Shown: positions 22,001 through 33,111 of the stretch, one piece after another
Numbering within the stretch: position 1 is the stretch's first letter
Layout: each line of letters opens with the position of its first letter
DNA from: Rhodosorus marinus
Taxonomy: Eukaryota > Rhodophyta > Stylonematophyceae > Stylonematales > Stylonemataceae
Direction: 5' to 3'
NCBI GenBank assembly: GCA_029953675.1
Contig: JAMWBK010000007.1
Span: forward strand, 1,302,001 to 1,366,000
Length of the DNA: 64,000 nt
The notes under the pieces: model-generated
What the model saw: only the letters and a program-made list of their open reading frames with translations
Databases searched by the model: none
Told to the model about the DNA's origin: nothing
Program-made: the position numbers and the translations under genes

Positions 22001-25000
22001 ACCCAACTCTTCGCGGTCGAAACGCAACCCAGACTCAAGTCCGTGCACAAGCTTACTTGATCGAACTGTTTTGCAATCAGAGCGGCGTCGTCGACTCGGC
22101 AACAGGCGAATGTGGATGCAGTTGCTCTGTTGACGATGGAGGCTGTATCGACACAGGAAACAACAACGAATGTCGGAGTATCTCAGAGTACGGAGAAGAT
22201 GCTTGTTCTGCTTTAGAGGTAGGCATGACCCAACCCTGCACGGTTGAATCGCAGCCTAGACTCAAGTCCGTGCACACGCTCACCTACTCGGACCGTTCTC
22301 GGACCAGATTGGCGTCGTCGATTCGGCAACAGGCGAGTGTGGATGCAATTGCTCTGTTGATGATGGGGGCTGCATAGACACAGCAAGTACCCAATGCCGG
22401 AGTCTCTTAGAGTACGGAGAAGATGCTTGTTCTGCGGTAGAGGTAGGAACCTTTCGCGGTCTAATAGCCACCAAGACTCAAGTGTGTGCACAATCTCAAT
22501 TACTCGAGCCGTTATCCAACCAGATCAGCGTCGTCGACTCCGCAACAGGCGAGTGTGGATGCAGTTGCTCTGTTGACGATGGAGGCTGCATAGACACAGC
22601 AAATAACCAATGCCGGAGTACCTTAGAGTACGGAGAAAATGTTTGTTCTGCGGTAGAGGTAAGAACCCTTCGCGGTTTAACAGCGACCAAGACTCAAGTC
22701 TTTGCACAAGCTCAATTACTCGAACCGTTCTCCATACAGATCGGCGTCTTTGATTCGGCAACAGGCGAGTGTGGATGCAGTTGCTCTGTTGACGATGGGG
22801 GCTGTATAGACATAGCAAACAACAACGAATGCCGGATTATCTCAGAGTACGGAGAAGATGCATGTCCTCGTTTAGAGGTAGGCATGACCCAACTCTTCGC
22901 GGTCGAAACGCAACCCAGACTCAAGTCCGTGCACAAGCTTACTTGATCGAACTGTTTTGCAATCAGAGCGGCGTCGTCGACTCGGCAACAGGCGAATGTG
23001 GATGCAGTTGCTCTGTTGACGACGGAGGCTGTATCGACACAGGAAACAACAACGAATGTCGGAGTATCTCAGAGTACGGAGAAGATGCTTGTTCCACTTT
23101 AGAGGTAGGCATGACCCAACCCTGCAGGGTGGAAACGCAACCTAGACTCAAGTCCGCGCAGAAGCTCACCTACTCGGAACGTTCTCGGACCAGATTGGCG
23201 TCGTCGATTCGGCAACAGGCGAGTGTGGATGCGATTGCTCTGTTGATGATGGGGGCTGCATAGACATAGCAAGTACCCAATGCCGGAGTATCTCAGAATA
23301 CGGAGAAAAAGCTTGTTCTGCGGTAGAGGTAGGAACCTTTCGCGGTCTAATAGCCACCAAGACTCAAGTGTGTGCACAATCTCAATTGTTCGAGCCGTTA
23401 TCCAACCAGATCAGCGTCGTCGATTCCGCAACAGGCGAGTGTGGATGCAGTTGCTCTGTTGACGATGGAGGCTGCATAGACACAGCAAATAACCAATGCC
23501 GGAGTATCTCAGAGTACGGAGAAAATGTTTGTTCTGCAGTAGAGGTAAGAACCCTTCGCGGTTTAACAACGACCAAGACTCAAGTGTGTGCACAAGCTCA
23601 ATTACTCGAACCGTTCTCCATACAGATCGGCGTCGTTGATTCGGCAACAGGCGGGTGTGGATGCAGTTGCTCTGTTGACGATGGGGGCTGTATAGACATA
23701 GCAAACAACAACGAATGCCGGATTATCTCAGAGTATGGAGAAGATGCATGTCCTCGTTTAGAGGTAGGCATGACCCAACTCTTCGCGGTCGAAACGCAAC
23801 CCAGACTCAAGTCCGTGCACAAGCTTACTTGATCGAACTGTTTTGCAATCAGAGCGGCGTCGTCGACTCGGCAACAGGCGAATGTGGATGCAGTTGCTCT
23901 GTTGACGATGGAGGCTGTATCGACACAGGAAACAACAACGAATGTCGGAGTATCTCAGAGTACGGAGAAGATGCTTGTTCTGCTTTAGAGGTAGGCATGA
24001 CCCAACCCTGCACGGTTGAATCGCAGCCTAGACTCAAGTCCGTGCACACGCTCACCTACTCGGACCGTTTTCGGACCAGATTGGCGTCGTCGATTCGGCA
24101 ACAGGCGAGTGTGGATGCAATTGCTCTGTTGATGATGGGGGCTGCATAGACACAGCAAGTACCCAATGCCGGAGTATCTCAGAGTACGGAGAAAATGCTT
24201 GTTCTGCGGTAGAGGTAGGAACCTTTCGCGGTCTAATAGCCACCAAGACTCAAGTGTGTGCACAATCTCAATTACTCGAGCCGTTATCCAACCAGATCAG
24301 CGTCGTCGACTCCGCAACAGGCGAGTGTGGATGCAGTTGCTCTGTTGACGATGGAGGCTGCATAGACACAGCAAATAACCAATGCCGGAGTACATCAGAG
24401 TACGGAGAAAATGTTTGTTCTGCGGTAGAGGTAAGAACCCTTCGCGGTTTAACAGCGACCAAGACTCAAGTCTTTGCACAAGCTCAATTACTCGAACCGT
24501 TCTCCATACAGATCGGCGTTGTTGATTCGGCAACAGGCGAGTGTGGATGCAGTTGCTCTGTTGACGATGGGGGCTGTATAGACATAGCAAACAACAACGA
24601 ATGCCGGATTATCTCAGAGTACGGAGAAGATACATGTCCTCGTTTAGAGGTAGGCATGACCCAACTCTTCGCGGTCGAAACGCAACCCAGGCTCAAGTCC
24701 GTGCACAAGCTTACCTACTCGGGCGGTTCTTGGACCAGATTGGCGTCGTCGATTCGGCAACAGGCGAGTGTGGATGCAGTTGCTCTGTTGATGATGGAGG
24801 CTGTATCGACACTTCAAACAACAACGAATGCCGGAGTATTTCAGAGTACGGAGAAGATGCTTGTTCTGCTTTAGAGGTAAGCATGACCTAACCCTGCACG
24901 GTTGAATCGCAACCGAGACTCAAGTCCGTGCACATGCTCACCTACTTGGACCGTTTTCGGACCAGATTGGCGTCGTCGATTCGGCAACAGGCGAGTGTGG

Positions 25001-26057
25001 ATGCAATTGCTCTGTTGATGATGGGGGCTGCATAGACACAGCAAGTACCCAATGCCGGAGTATCTCAGAGTACGGAGAAAATGCTTGTTCTGCGGTAGAG
25101 GTAGGAACCCTTCGCGGTCTAATAGCCACCAAGAATGAAGTGTGTGCACAATCTCAATTACTCGAGCCGTTATCCAACCAGATGAGCGTCGTCGATTCCG
25201 CAACAGGCGAGTGTGGATGTAGTTGCTCTGTTGACGATGGAGGCTGCATAGACACAGCAAATAACCAATGCCGGAGTACCTCAGAGTACGGAGAAAATGT
25301 TTGTTCTGCGGTAGAGGTAAGCACTAAGCACTAGCCCTGAAAATCAGACCGATATCGTGCAAGTACTTTTCTGCATTCGGAGTGACCAACACATGGACTC
25401 TCTTTTCCTTTATTTGATCAGTTCGGGAGTGTGAATACGAGTACTGGCGCATGCAAATGTGTCTGTGATTCCACTGTCGCATGCTTTGACCGCAAAACAA
25501 ACAAGTGCAGGACGCTTGATCAATATGGAACGGAATTCTGCTCTCCCGGACAGGTATACCACGCACTCACTGAACTGTGCCCGTATGGACAGAATCTCTT
25601 ACTGCTCTCGGATTTGATACTTTCTCTTTATCAGGCCCCCTTTTTCACTAGTAGAACGGGCAGCTGCGCATGCTGCCACAATGCACCGGGCGACGACCAG
25701 TGCATCTTTAACGGAACTTGTATTGACAAGCATTCATTTGCTGTGCGTTTTTGCGATTCTGGTGCGGCTACGCAGGACGCCAGCGGACTTTGCACATGCG
25801 ATACCGATTGCTCAGTAGATCGAACCTTAGATTATAGGGATCACACAGGTTTTAGAACACTCCATACCCTCCTCGAATCCATGAAAGATAATCCTTAAAG
25901 CTGACCGCCAACTCTACGCTTTTAGGTGGGGGCTGCCCCGAGGAGTGATAGCACAGAACAATGTGAGCGCTGCGTGACGGACGATAGCACCTGTGCAAAC
26001 GTGGACGGTGGCATAGATAACGCAACGTGTGTCAGCGTTTTACTCGGCTTGCAATAG
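19090..26057 (+). CDS. Secreted multi-exon protein of tandem six-cysteine modules
   Basis: Spliced model of about 1506 residues in 29 exons. Exon 1 (19090-19752) starts at the ATG giving signal peptide MNRLAAFVLLSMAFLKLTAG, preferred over the in-frame ATG at 19060. It carries the shared Cys domain (C24, C39, C54, C65, C122, C133-C134) and the end of a first module. Exon 2 is 19832-19966 and exon 3 is 20076-20213. Exons 4-26 (20299-25316) are 23 near-identical 135- or 138-nt modules, all phase 0-0, of the form ATGECGCSCS...GGCID...CRS..EYGE..C. Exon 27 (25422-25553), exon 28 (25635 to about 25814) and exon 29 (25926-26057) are diverged. Donors read AG|GTAGG, AG|GTAAG or AG|GTATG; acceptors read CAG. 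Introns are 79-111 nt. The exon 28 donor is uncertain. I know no family for the module. It is likely extracellular and disulfide-rich. Confidence 0.75.
20076..25316 (+). repeat. Nested exon-intron tandem array with 886-bp higher-order unit
   Basis: Measured at the TGGATGC anchor, modules recur at 20331, 20557, 20784, 21000, 21216, 21443, 21670, 21886, 22113, 22340, 22556, 22772, 22999, 23226, 23442, 23658, 23885, 24112, 24328, 24544, 24771, 24998 and 25214. Spacings are 226-227 or 216 bp. From 22113 on they follow 227-227(or 216)-216-216 in fixed order. Types A, B, C and D recur exactly every 886 bp (22113, 22999, 23885, 24771). The block at 21443-21886 is A-B-D and lacks C. Same-type modules are far more alike than neighbouring modules, which marks recent block amplification. 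Confidence 0.9.
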
Positions 26058-26852
26058 CTCTGAAGTGAGAAAAAGCACTGAGAAAAAATCTGTTGTTTTG
26101 TTCGGCTCGATTTTCCATACACCCTTCTCATTCATGTGTGTCCTAAACTTTCTGTTTGTGATGAGAGCAGAAACCGTACACTGATGATGAAAAATACAGC
26201 TGTTGTCCAGTCGGTGATGAGACCGCTGAACGCTGCTTAGTGGCCCCCGGGATTCGTCTTCATGACAAATGGTGGTTCCCAGCGCCCGAGCCACCCAGGT
26301 CAGGCGCGCCATCGGCGCCTGGGTTTGCACGCTTCCCCATCTAGTGCTTAAGTTCCTTTTCAAGCCATGCGTAGCGCTTTAGGCTATTCTAACAAAGCCA
26401 ATAAAAAGCAGTTTGAATGATATGGCGGTGAAAGCTTTCCGACCAGCACAAGCACGTCTTCGCGCTTGTGTAGCAGCTACACATCCAAGCGCCTTTGGAA
26501 TCAATACTCACCCTCATCTGACCTCTTCTGCCTCCTTCCTCTAATCATCTGTTGTTACTACTCGATAGGTATTAACTTCAAGCGAAGGTTTTTGCAACTG
26601 CGACCTTTGTACTAACAGCCAGTGCCTTGACAAGACTTATGGCACCTGTGAAGATCCCGACGAATGAAGCACTAACAATAACTGCGCTGTAAGTGTTTTC
26701 CTGCAGAAGAACTCTCATCTCGACAGCCACCATACGAAATACGGCAAGAATCCTCCCCTATTTTCCGCCCATCTCTGACAATTGTGGTGTTCTGATGGAT
26801 TCTAGCTTGTCAAGGAGGATGCGGAAGGTTTCTGCAAGTGTGCGAACCCATG
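26058..26852 (+). pseudogene. Additional degenerate six-cysteine modules downstream of the modular gene
   Basis: Short module-like pieces continue past the last modelled stop. About 26193-26235 gives YSCCPVGDETAERCLV. 26578-26668 gives EGFCNCDLCTNSQCLDKTYG, then TCEDPDE and a stop. About 26825-26852 gives EGFCKCANP, cut by the start of a family A element. A family A 3' fragment (26296-26405) lies between them. The parent gene was probably longer, or a second tandem gene stood here before the LINE insertions. Confidence 0.5.
26296..26405 (+). mobile_element. Family A 3'-tail fragment (A6)
   Basis: About 110 bp of family A, from GCGCGCCATCGGCGCCTGGG through the 3' UTR with stem-loop GCGTAGC...GCTATTC and ACAAAGCC. 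Strongly 5'-truncated. It sits among diverged module exons. Confidence 0.8.
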
Positions 26853-29506
26853 GCGGTTGGCGACCTGAGCCGAGCGGCACGGGTCTTGGAGGGTCAGGTG
26901 CCTGTGCTCCCCTATGACGAGAGCCTCGACCAGACTGTGTCGGCGTTGTTCCCCTCGTCCGACGTGGACTTGCTGCCCGAATTCGAGGCATTTGTAGACC
27001 GTCCAGAGTTGGCCAGGTTCTGCATCGACCTGACGCTCCATGAGTCTGATCTGGAGGATTTGCTCCAGACCTCCCGTCGTGGACGCTGCCCTGGACCCTC
27101 TGGGCTACGAAACGGGATTACTGCAGGCCTTCAGCAAGCCTGGCCACAGCGCCCTGGTGAAGATCCTGAATACGCTGTTCCAGGGTGCAGGGGGTGCGTC
27201 TGCCCCTTGGGACCATCTGCGACGGGAACAGCTTTGCTTGCTAACGAAACCCGACCACGAGCCGGCACACCCGCGTCTCCGGCCGATCGGCATGGTTGAG
27301 AGTCTACGGAAGCTCGCCGGGAGGTGGCTATGCCAGCGCCTACGACATCGAGTCACTGCTCTTATGGCGCCATAGCAGGTAGGGTTGGGATTTTCTGGGG
27401 GTTGCGAACTGATCACTCATGCGATCGAGCTCGAGCGAGCCAGTAAGCCTGATTGGGGCGTTTTTTGGTAGTTGACTTCCGTAACGCGTTCAACAGCGTC
27501 TCGCGGACGCATGTACCCTGCGAATCACCTTTGGATGTGATTCGAAGGGTACTCCCGGAGACGTGGCCGTTCCTATCCGGTATTTACGGAGAGGGGAGCC
27601 TCCCTTACATGACAACGCAGTGTTCTTGCAGCACGTGCTTGCGTTCAGCAGGGTGATCCTTGTGTGCCTGTGCTTCACGACTGTACCTTCCAGCTCGTGC
27701 TCCAGCGACTGGCGGCTGAGGTTCCGGAGCTTCGCATCTGTGCCTACCATGACGACGTGACGTTGCTGGGCACCCCTGAGCACTTGGCTCGAGGATTGAT
27801 CTAGATCGAAGCAATCGCACGTGGAGTAAGTATAACCGTGGAACCCGGAAAATGTCGTTTTCTCGGCCCGCGTGAAGTTTCGAGGGGCTCCCTGCCACCT
27901 AGTCTCCGAGCCTCTGGTGAACGTGCGGGGCTCGAGCACGATGGCGTCGGTTTGGGGAGTGACAACTTTGTCCAAGACTCTTGCGAACGAGTTTTAGCAC
28001 GCCAAAAGCAGCTCACCGACGCCATTGAGCGCCTACCGGACAGCATGATCCAATCGGCTTGCCTGCTCTCCCACTTTTGTGCCGGTCCCCGACTGAATTA
28101 CTGGCTGCGAAGCCTTCCACCTCACTGGGGCTCGTGGATGGCAACCAAGGCGAACGAGGCGACGCTGAAGCACTGGGGAACGCTCCTGGATGAACCCCTG
28201 GATGTGGGAGCGGCTCCTGACGGGGACCTAATTCGTGGCCAGATTGCCCTACCTTTACGATTAGGCGGATTTGGAGTGGCCGACCGTGGACTTGCATGCT
28301 TGGCTGCGGCGGTCGCCTCCTGGGCTACCGCGCTTCGCACCTTGGTGAGTTTTCGGATGCGAAGTGCTTGCCTCTTGGCTAGAGTACTGACTAGAGAAGA
28401 CCCCGTGACCCTTCCACCACCGCTTTTGAGTATCTATGATGCTCTCCAACAGGCGTTCAGTAAGTGCGACGCCGTGCCGGACGAGAACCTATCTAGATTT
28501 CGCTCCTGGAAGGAGCTGTTATGGGGACGAACTGAGGTGCTCGAGGACTCTCCTATCGACAGAGTACTCGCCGACGAGAGGGAAGCTAGCCCCGGGTCAC
28601 CGGTTGCCGATTACCCGGGTCTGAGCCGATTGTGGAGCTCGCGCACTGATGTGATTCAACATAGCCTCACCTGGGGCCAACACAGTGCCGCTCACGCAAT
28701 CTTGCTCAACTCTCTCCTCACACCGCCTACCACCGCCGCTCGCCTCCGTGGAATGGCAGGCCATCTTTCACATCTGTGGTTAACGACCCTGCCGTCATCA
28801 CTCGGTCACCCTCTGCATGCCTTCCAGTTTCGCTGTGCCGCACGGATTTACCTGGGTTTGCAACAAGCTCCGTGGCACCCTAATCGGCCGTTTTTCTGTC
28901 AGGGATGCGAGAGTCGGATCGATGATTGTGGTTATCATTTCTTAGATTCATGCGGACTGTCGAGAGGTCTTCGTACAAGGCGTCACACTCGCTTCAGGTA
29001 CATTCTCAGCGAATGTTTGACTCAGGTAGGGCATACGGTTGAGGTGGAATCGGAACTTCTCAGATCGGTCTCGGATAGGGCACCGCCCCGCTGTATCGCA
29101 GATCTCCTCGTCTCCGATGCTGCCGCCAGACGCTCAGCATATGTTGAACTCGCGATTACATGCCCTGTGGCAAGCGCCCGTCTCACGGCTGCCACCTGCC
29201 GTCGGGGAGCAGCTGCTTCGGCCCTTCGCCGCGTGAAGGAACGACGGTATGCTGAGAGTATGGTCAGTCTGCCTCTCGCTGAGGGTCGCTCCCACCAGTT
29301 CCCGCCTTTCATTGTGGAAAGCTTTGGTCACGTGGAGAAGGTGGGTTTGGAGTGGTTGCGAAAATGTTTAACTGAACATCCTGTTTTTGCGGCGTCTAAG
29401 TGTCTCTCTGCGGCGATATTCGAGCAGCATGCTTGCCGAGGCGCGCCATCGGCGCCTGGGTTTGCACGCTTCCCTACCTAGTTCTTAGTTCCTTTTGACG
29501 GCTTGC
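26853..29506 (+). mobile_element. Family A LINE, 5'-truncated and mutated (A7)
   Basis: Starts inside the family A ORF at GGCGACCTGAGCCGAGCGG, directly after a truncated Cys-module exon, and runs to the stem-loop region, where it stops midway (GCTTGCGTA). Early RT motifs are frameshifted (for example the T-run at 27465-27471). The frame 27838-29481 (547 residues) is open from just after the catalytic box through the knuckle CQGCESRIDDCGYHFLDSC and the endonuclease core. The next family A copy follows directly. Confidence 0.85.
27838..29481 (+). pseudogene. Family A RT-thumb/knuckle/endonuclease fragment
   Basis: A 547-codon open frame covers the C-terminal half of the family A polyprotein. 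It includes the region after RT (VEPGKCRFLGPREV), IQHSLTWGQHSAAHAILLNS, the C-x2-C...H...C knuckle and CIADLLVSDAAARRSAYVEL. The second nuclease acidic residue is in context YVELAITCP, where the intact copy has YVDLAITCP. It belongs to element A7 and lacks the palm aspartates. Confidence 0.7.
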
Positions 29507-32162
29507 GTATGTCGATTTGCCGCTGCCAGTAGGGGGGTTGGAGTTGGTTTTCGGATTGCGATTGGAGCCGTGTTGCGGTCCGAGAGTGTTCTTAGTTGCA
29601 GGCGCAGCCTCTCGCTGTCTTTTTCCCCGCTTTTGGGGGTCTCTTGGTTGGTTCTCGGATATTCTCCCCCTTTGTGTGTGTTCGATCCAGAGCTTTCGGT
29701 CTGCGGCGCTGGATTGTGCGGGATATTTTGGTCGGGTTCCTTCGTGAAGCTCCTGTTCAATATACTCTTCTGTGATGGCCGGGGTTCCTCCGCGCTCCAC
29801 TCCTGAGGATCCGGAGATCCCGCGGGCGGAGGTGTCTACTGAGGGTGGACACACAGTGGCTCTTCGTGCAGGCCCTTTCTCCACGCAGGTGGAGTTACAG
29901 GGCGCTTCTGGTACGCAAGTGCGTGCCCTGCTCTCTGCTGTAACAAGCCTGATTACGGCCGCGGGCGATCGAGTTGTCATTCCTCAGCTGACCCAGAAGC
30001 TAGGGGGGCTGGAATCGGGTCTCCTCGCGAGGGAAAATTCCCGAGAATTTGAATTCCAGCCGGTTGGCCAAGCTGGCGGAAGACAGTCGACTTCCCCTGG
30101 TCAATCAACAACCTGTCCCGGGACAGGCGAGGGCGGCTCCGGGATCTGGAGGTGACAAAGGTGGTTCCGCAGCTGGTGCCTCTTCGGAGATGGGTGCAGA
30201 GCCGCCTAATCCTTCGAATGTTCCCTCAGCTGGAGCGGACTTTCCCGTCCTGGGCCAGCCCTCAGGTGTGCGACAGCTCCAAGCCAAGGCGGGGGCACGC
30301 GGTGGTCCCAAGGGGGCCCCGTATTTTACGTCTCAGTTTTGGGGAAGGGTACCACAGTTGCACGAACGGCGGCTATGTTAAGATTTTTGCCCTCTCGCGA
30401 GCAGCAGGGCGGATCTGCGGAGACTACTTTGCAATTCCTCTGGGTGCGCAACGTCCGGCCCCAGACTACAAGGGGCGAGGTCCCGTCCATGCGAGATTTT
30501 CGGGATACTTTTGCGGAGTCTTTGGGGTGTAGCCACGAAGACTTCATCTTCGCAAATTATGAGGGTCGCTATGTCCTCTTTGTGGTCACGTCGACCGCGG
30601 CCACGTACCTACAGGCCCTGCTGAGCAGTGGCCGGAGAGCGCCCGCTGGTTGCGTTCTCAACCCCAGGTCGTATTGCATTTCGGGTTCGACCGTTTTTCC
30701 GGCACTTTCCTCTCTCCCGGAGAAACAGAAAGGCTATCTGAGCACGAGACCAGTGTGAAATCTGCAGCCATCCATTGGCTTCGCATTCATCGCATGGAGC
30801 GGATACTTTTGGGCGTTTTGCATCGGGTCCACGCCATCTGCGCGCAGCCGCCTCTACCTTTTTTGACCGGGAGAGGCACCTTGTGCTGACCTCAAGTCAC
30901 AAGGCAGAGCTACGGCGTTTGGGAGTATTAGAGGGCTTCGCTCCAAGCACCACGTCCAGTGCGAGTGGCGAGGAAGGGGAGCTGGAGGTCGTGTCGGTCG
31001 AGAACGCCCCTATTACTTTGTTGAATCCCGGGGGAGCCATCCCGCGAGCCTCGCGGAGTGGCCGGTTGACCAGTTTGGTGAGGTTAGGAGGCAAGCGCGC
31101 GAGGACCGACTCCCCCGGGTTTAAGGGGGAGAAGCACGATTAGCTCTCCCGGCACGGCTGCGAGGTCGCAGCCAATGGACCTGCAGGCTTATGTCCTCAA
31201 GGAGGGCGGAGACTGGGGCATCTGGCGCACGCGCCTGCGGAGTTGGCTCCGGCGATGGATTTCTTTGGAAGGAGGCTCACTACCCCTCCGGGGGAGGATT
31301 CCGCCTCTTGTCCTCCCTCGAGGAGAGCTCTCCATGGCTGGGACAATTCTGGATTTTATTTTCCAGAGTTTGGCGCGTAATCAACGGGACGTCGCTATGT
31401 GGGAACTTTTGGGGGTCATGCCGCGCCTGATCCTGGCACCTATTCACACATCGGAGCGCAGATGGCGCGTCTGAGAACGACTGGCCATTTTCCTGAAGGG
31501 GGAATTTGAGGTGTTGCAGCAAAGCTACTTGGCCTCATCCGAGGCATCCGGCCGGAGGACTCGTGCTGGGACAGCCTCGCCTAAGACGACTCGAGTGCAG
31601 GAATTGGTGGCGGCTGCCGACCTGAGCCGAGCGGCACGGGTCTTGGAGGGTCAGGTGCCTGTACTCTCGTACGACGATAGCCTCGAACAGGCTGTGTCGG
31701 CGTTGTTCCCCTCGTCCGACGTGGACTTGCTGCCCGAATTCGAGGCATTTTTAGACCGTCCAGAGTTGGCCAGGTTCCGCATCGACCTGACGCTCCATGA
31801 GTCTGATCTGGAGGATTTGCTCCGGACCTCCCGTCGTGGACGCTGCCCTGGACCCTCTGGGCTACGAACGGAATTCCTGCAGGCCTTGAGCAAGCCTGGC
31901 CACAGCGCCCTGGTGAAGATCCTGAATACGCTGTCCCAGGGTGCAGGGGGTGTGTCTGCCCCTTGGGACCATCTGCGACGGGAACAGCTTTGCTTGTTAA
32001 CGAAACCCGACCACGAGCCGGCACACCCGCGTCTCCGGCCGATCGGCATGGTTGAGAGTCTACGGAGACTCGCCGGGAGGTGGCTATGCCAGCGCCTACC
32101 TCAGCGAGTCACCGCCTTTATGGAGCCTTGGCAGGTAGGGGTGGGATTCTCCGGGGGTTGCG

Positions 32163-32473
32163 AGCTAATCACCTGCGGAAGGATCATTCACAAAAAGAGT
32201 TGAAGAGCCTGGGAGGGTTTTCTTCGACACATCCTTTGGTCACGTGGATAAGTCGGGTTTAGAGTGGTTGCGGAAATGTTTTGCTGAGCATCCTACTGAA
32301 TATTTGGCGCTCTTGAGGCGTTTAAGTGTCTCCCTTTGGCGATATTCCAGCGACATGCTTTCCGAGGCGCGCCAGCGGCGCCTGGGGTTGCATGCTTCCC
32401 TCCCTAGTTATTAGTTCATCTTCACGCCTTGCGTAGCGCTTCAGGCTATGCTAGTAAAGTCCAGCTAATCACC
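32163..32473 (+). mobile_element. Chimeric insertion: 18S/ITS1 fragment joined to family A 3' end, 11-bp TSD
   Basis: The direct repeat AGCTAATCACC at 32163-32173 and 32463-32473 flanks a 289-bp insert in the RT of A8. The insert begins TGCGGAAGGATCATT, so with the preceding ACC it matches the universal 3' terminus of 18S rRNA (32171-32188). About 45 bp of presumed ITS1 follow (32189-32233). Then comes the 3' end of family A from CTTTGGTCACGTGG (about 32234-32462) with stem-loop and AGTAAAGTCC. This is best read as target-primed reverse transcription with a template jump to pre-rRNA. Confidence 0.85.
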
Positions 32474-33111
32474 CATACGATCGAGCTCGAGCGAGCCAGT
32501 AGGTCTGATTGGGGCGTTTTGGTGGTTGACTTCCGCAACGCGTTCATCAACATCGTCTCGCGGACGCATGCTTTGGAGGTGATTCGCAGGGTTTTCCCGG
32601 AGGCGTGGCCGTTCCTATCCGGTATTTACGCACGGGGGAGCCTCCCTTACTTGACAACGCAGGGCTGTGTTTTTGCAGCACGTACTGGCGTTCAACAGGG
32701 TGATCCTTGTGGGACGGTACTTCACGCGTGTGCCTTGCAGTTCGTGCTCCCGCGTCTGGCGGCTGAGGTGCCGGAGCTTCGCATCTGTGCCTACCATGAC
32801 GACGTGACGCTGCTGGGCACTCCTGAGCACATGGCTCGGGGATTGACCCAGATAGAAGCACTCGTACGTGAAGTTGGTCTAACGGTGGAACCCGAAAAAC
32901 GTCGTTTTCTCGGCCCGCGTGAAGTTTGGAGGAGCTCCCTGCCACCTAGTCTTCGAGCCCTTGGTGAATATGCGGGGCTCGAGCACCATGGCGTCGGTTT
33001 TGGGAGTTGCAACTTTGTCCAAGACTCTTGCGAACGATTTTTAGCACGCCATAAGCAGCTCACCGACGCCATAAGGAGCTAACCGACGCCATTGAGCGCC
33101 TACCGGACAGG

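Noticed and set aside
20076-25316. Regular repeats resembling a CRISPR array
   Set aside because: Units are 216-227 bp, code for a Cys module and have splice signals; spacers are not unique and no cas genes exist.
20295-25566. Many open frames on the minus strand and in other frames of the module array
   Set aside because: They are shadows that repeat with the array period and encode Arg/Ser/Pro-rich peptides with no signal or domain.
32171-32233. A functional rRNA gene
   Set aside because: Only the last 18 bases of 18S and a short ITS1 piece are present, inside a TSD-flanked LINE insertion.
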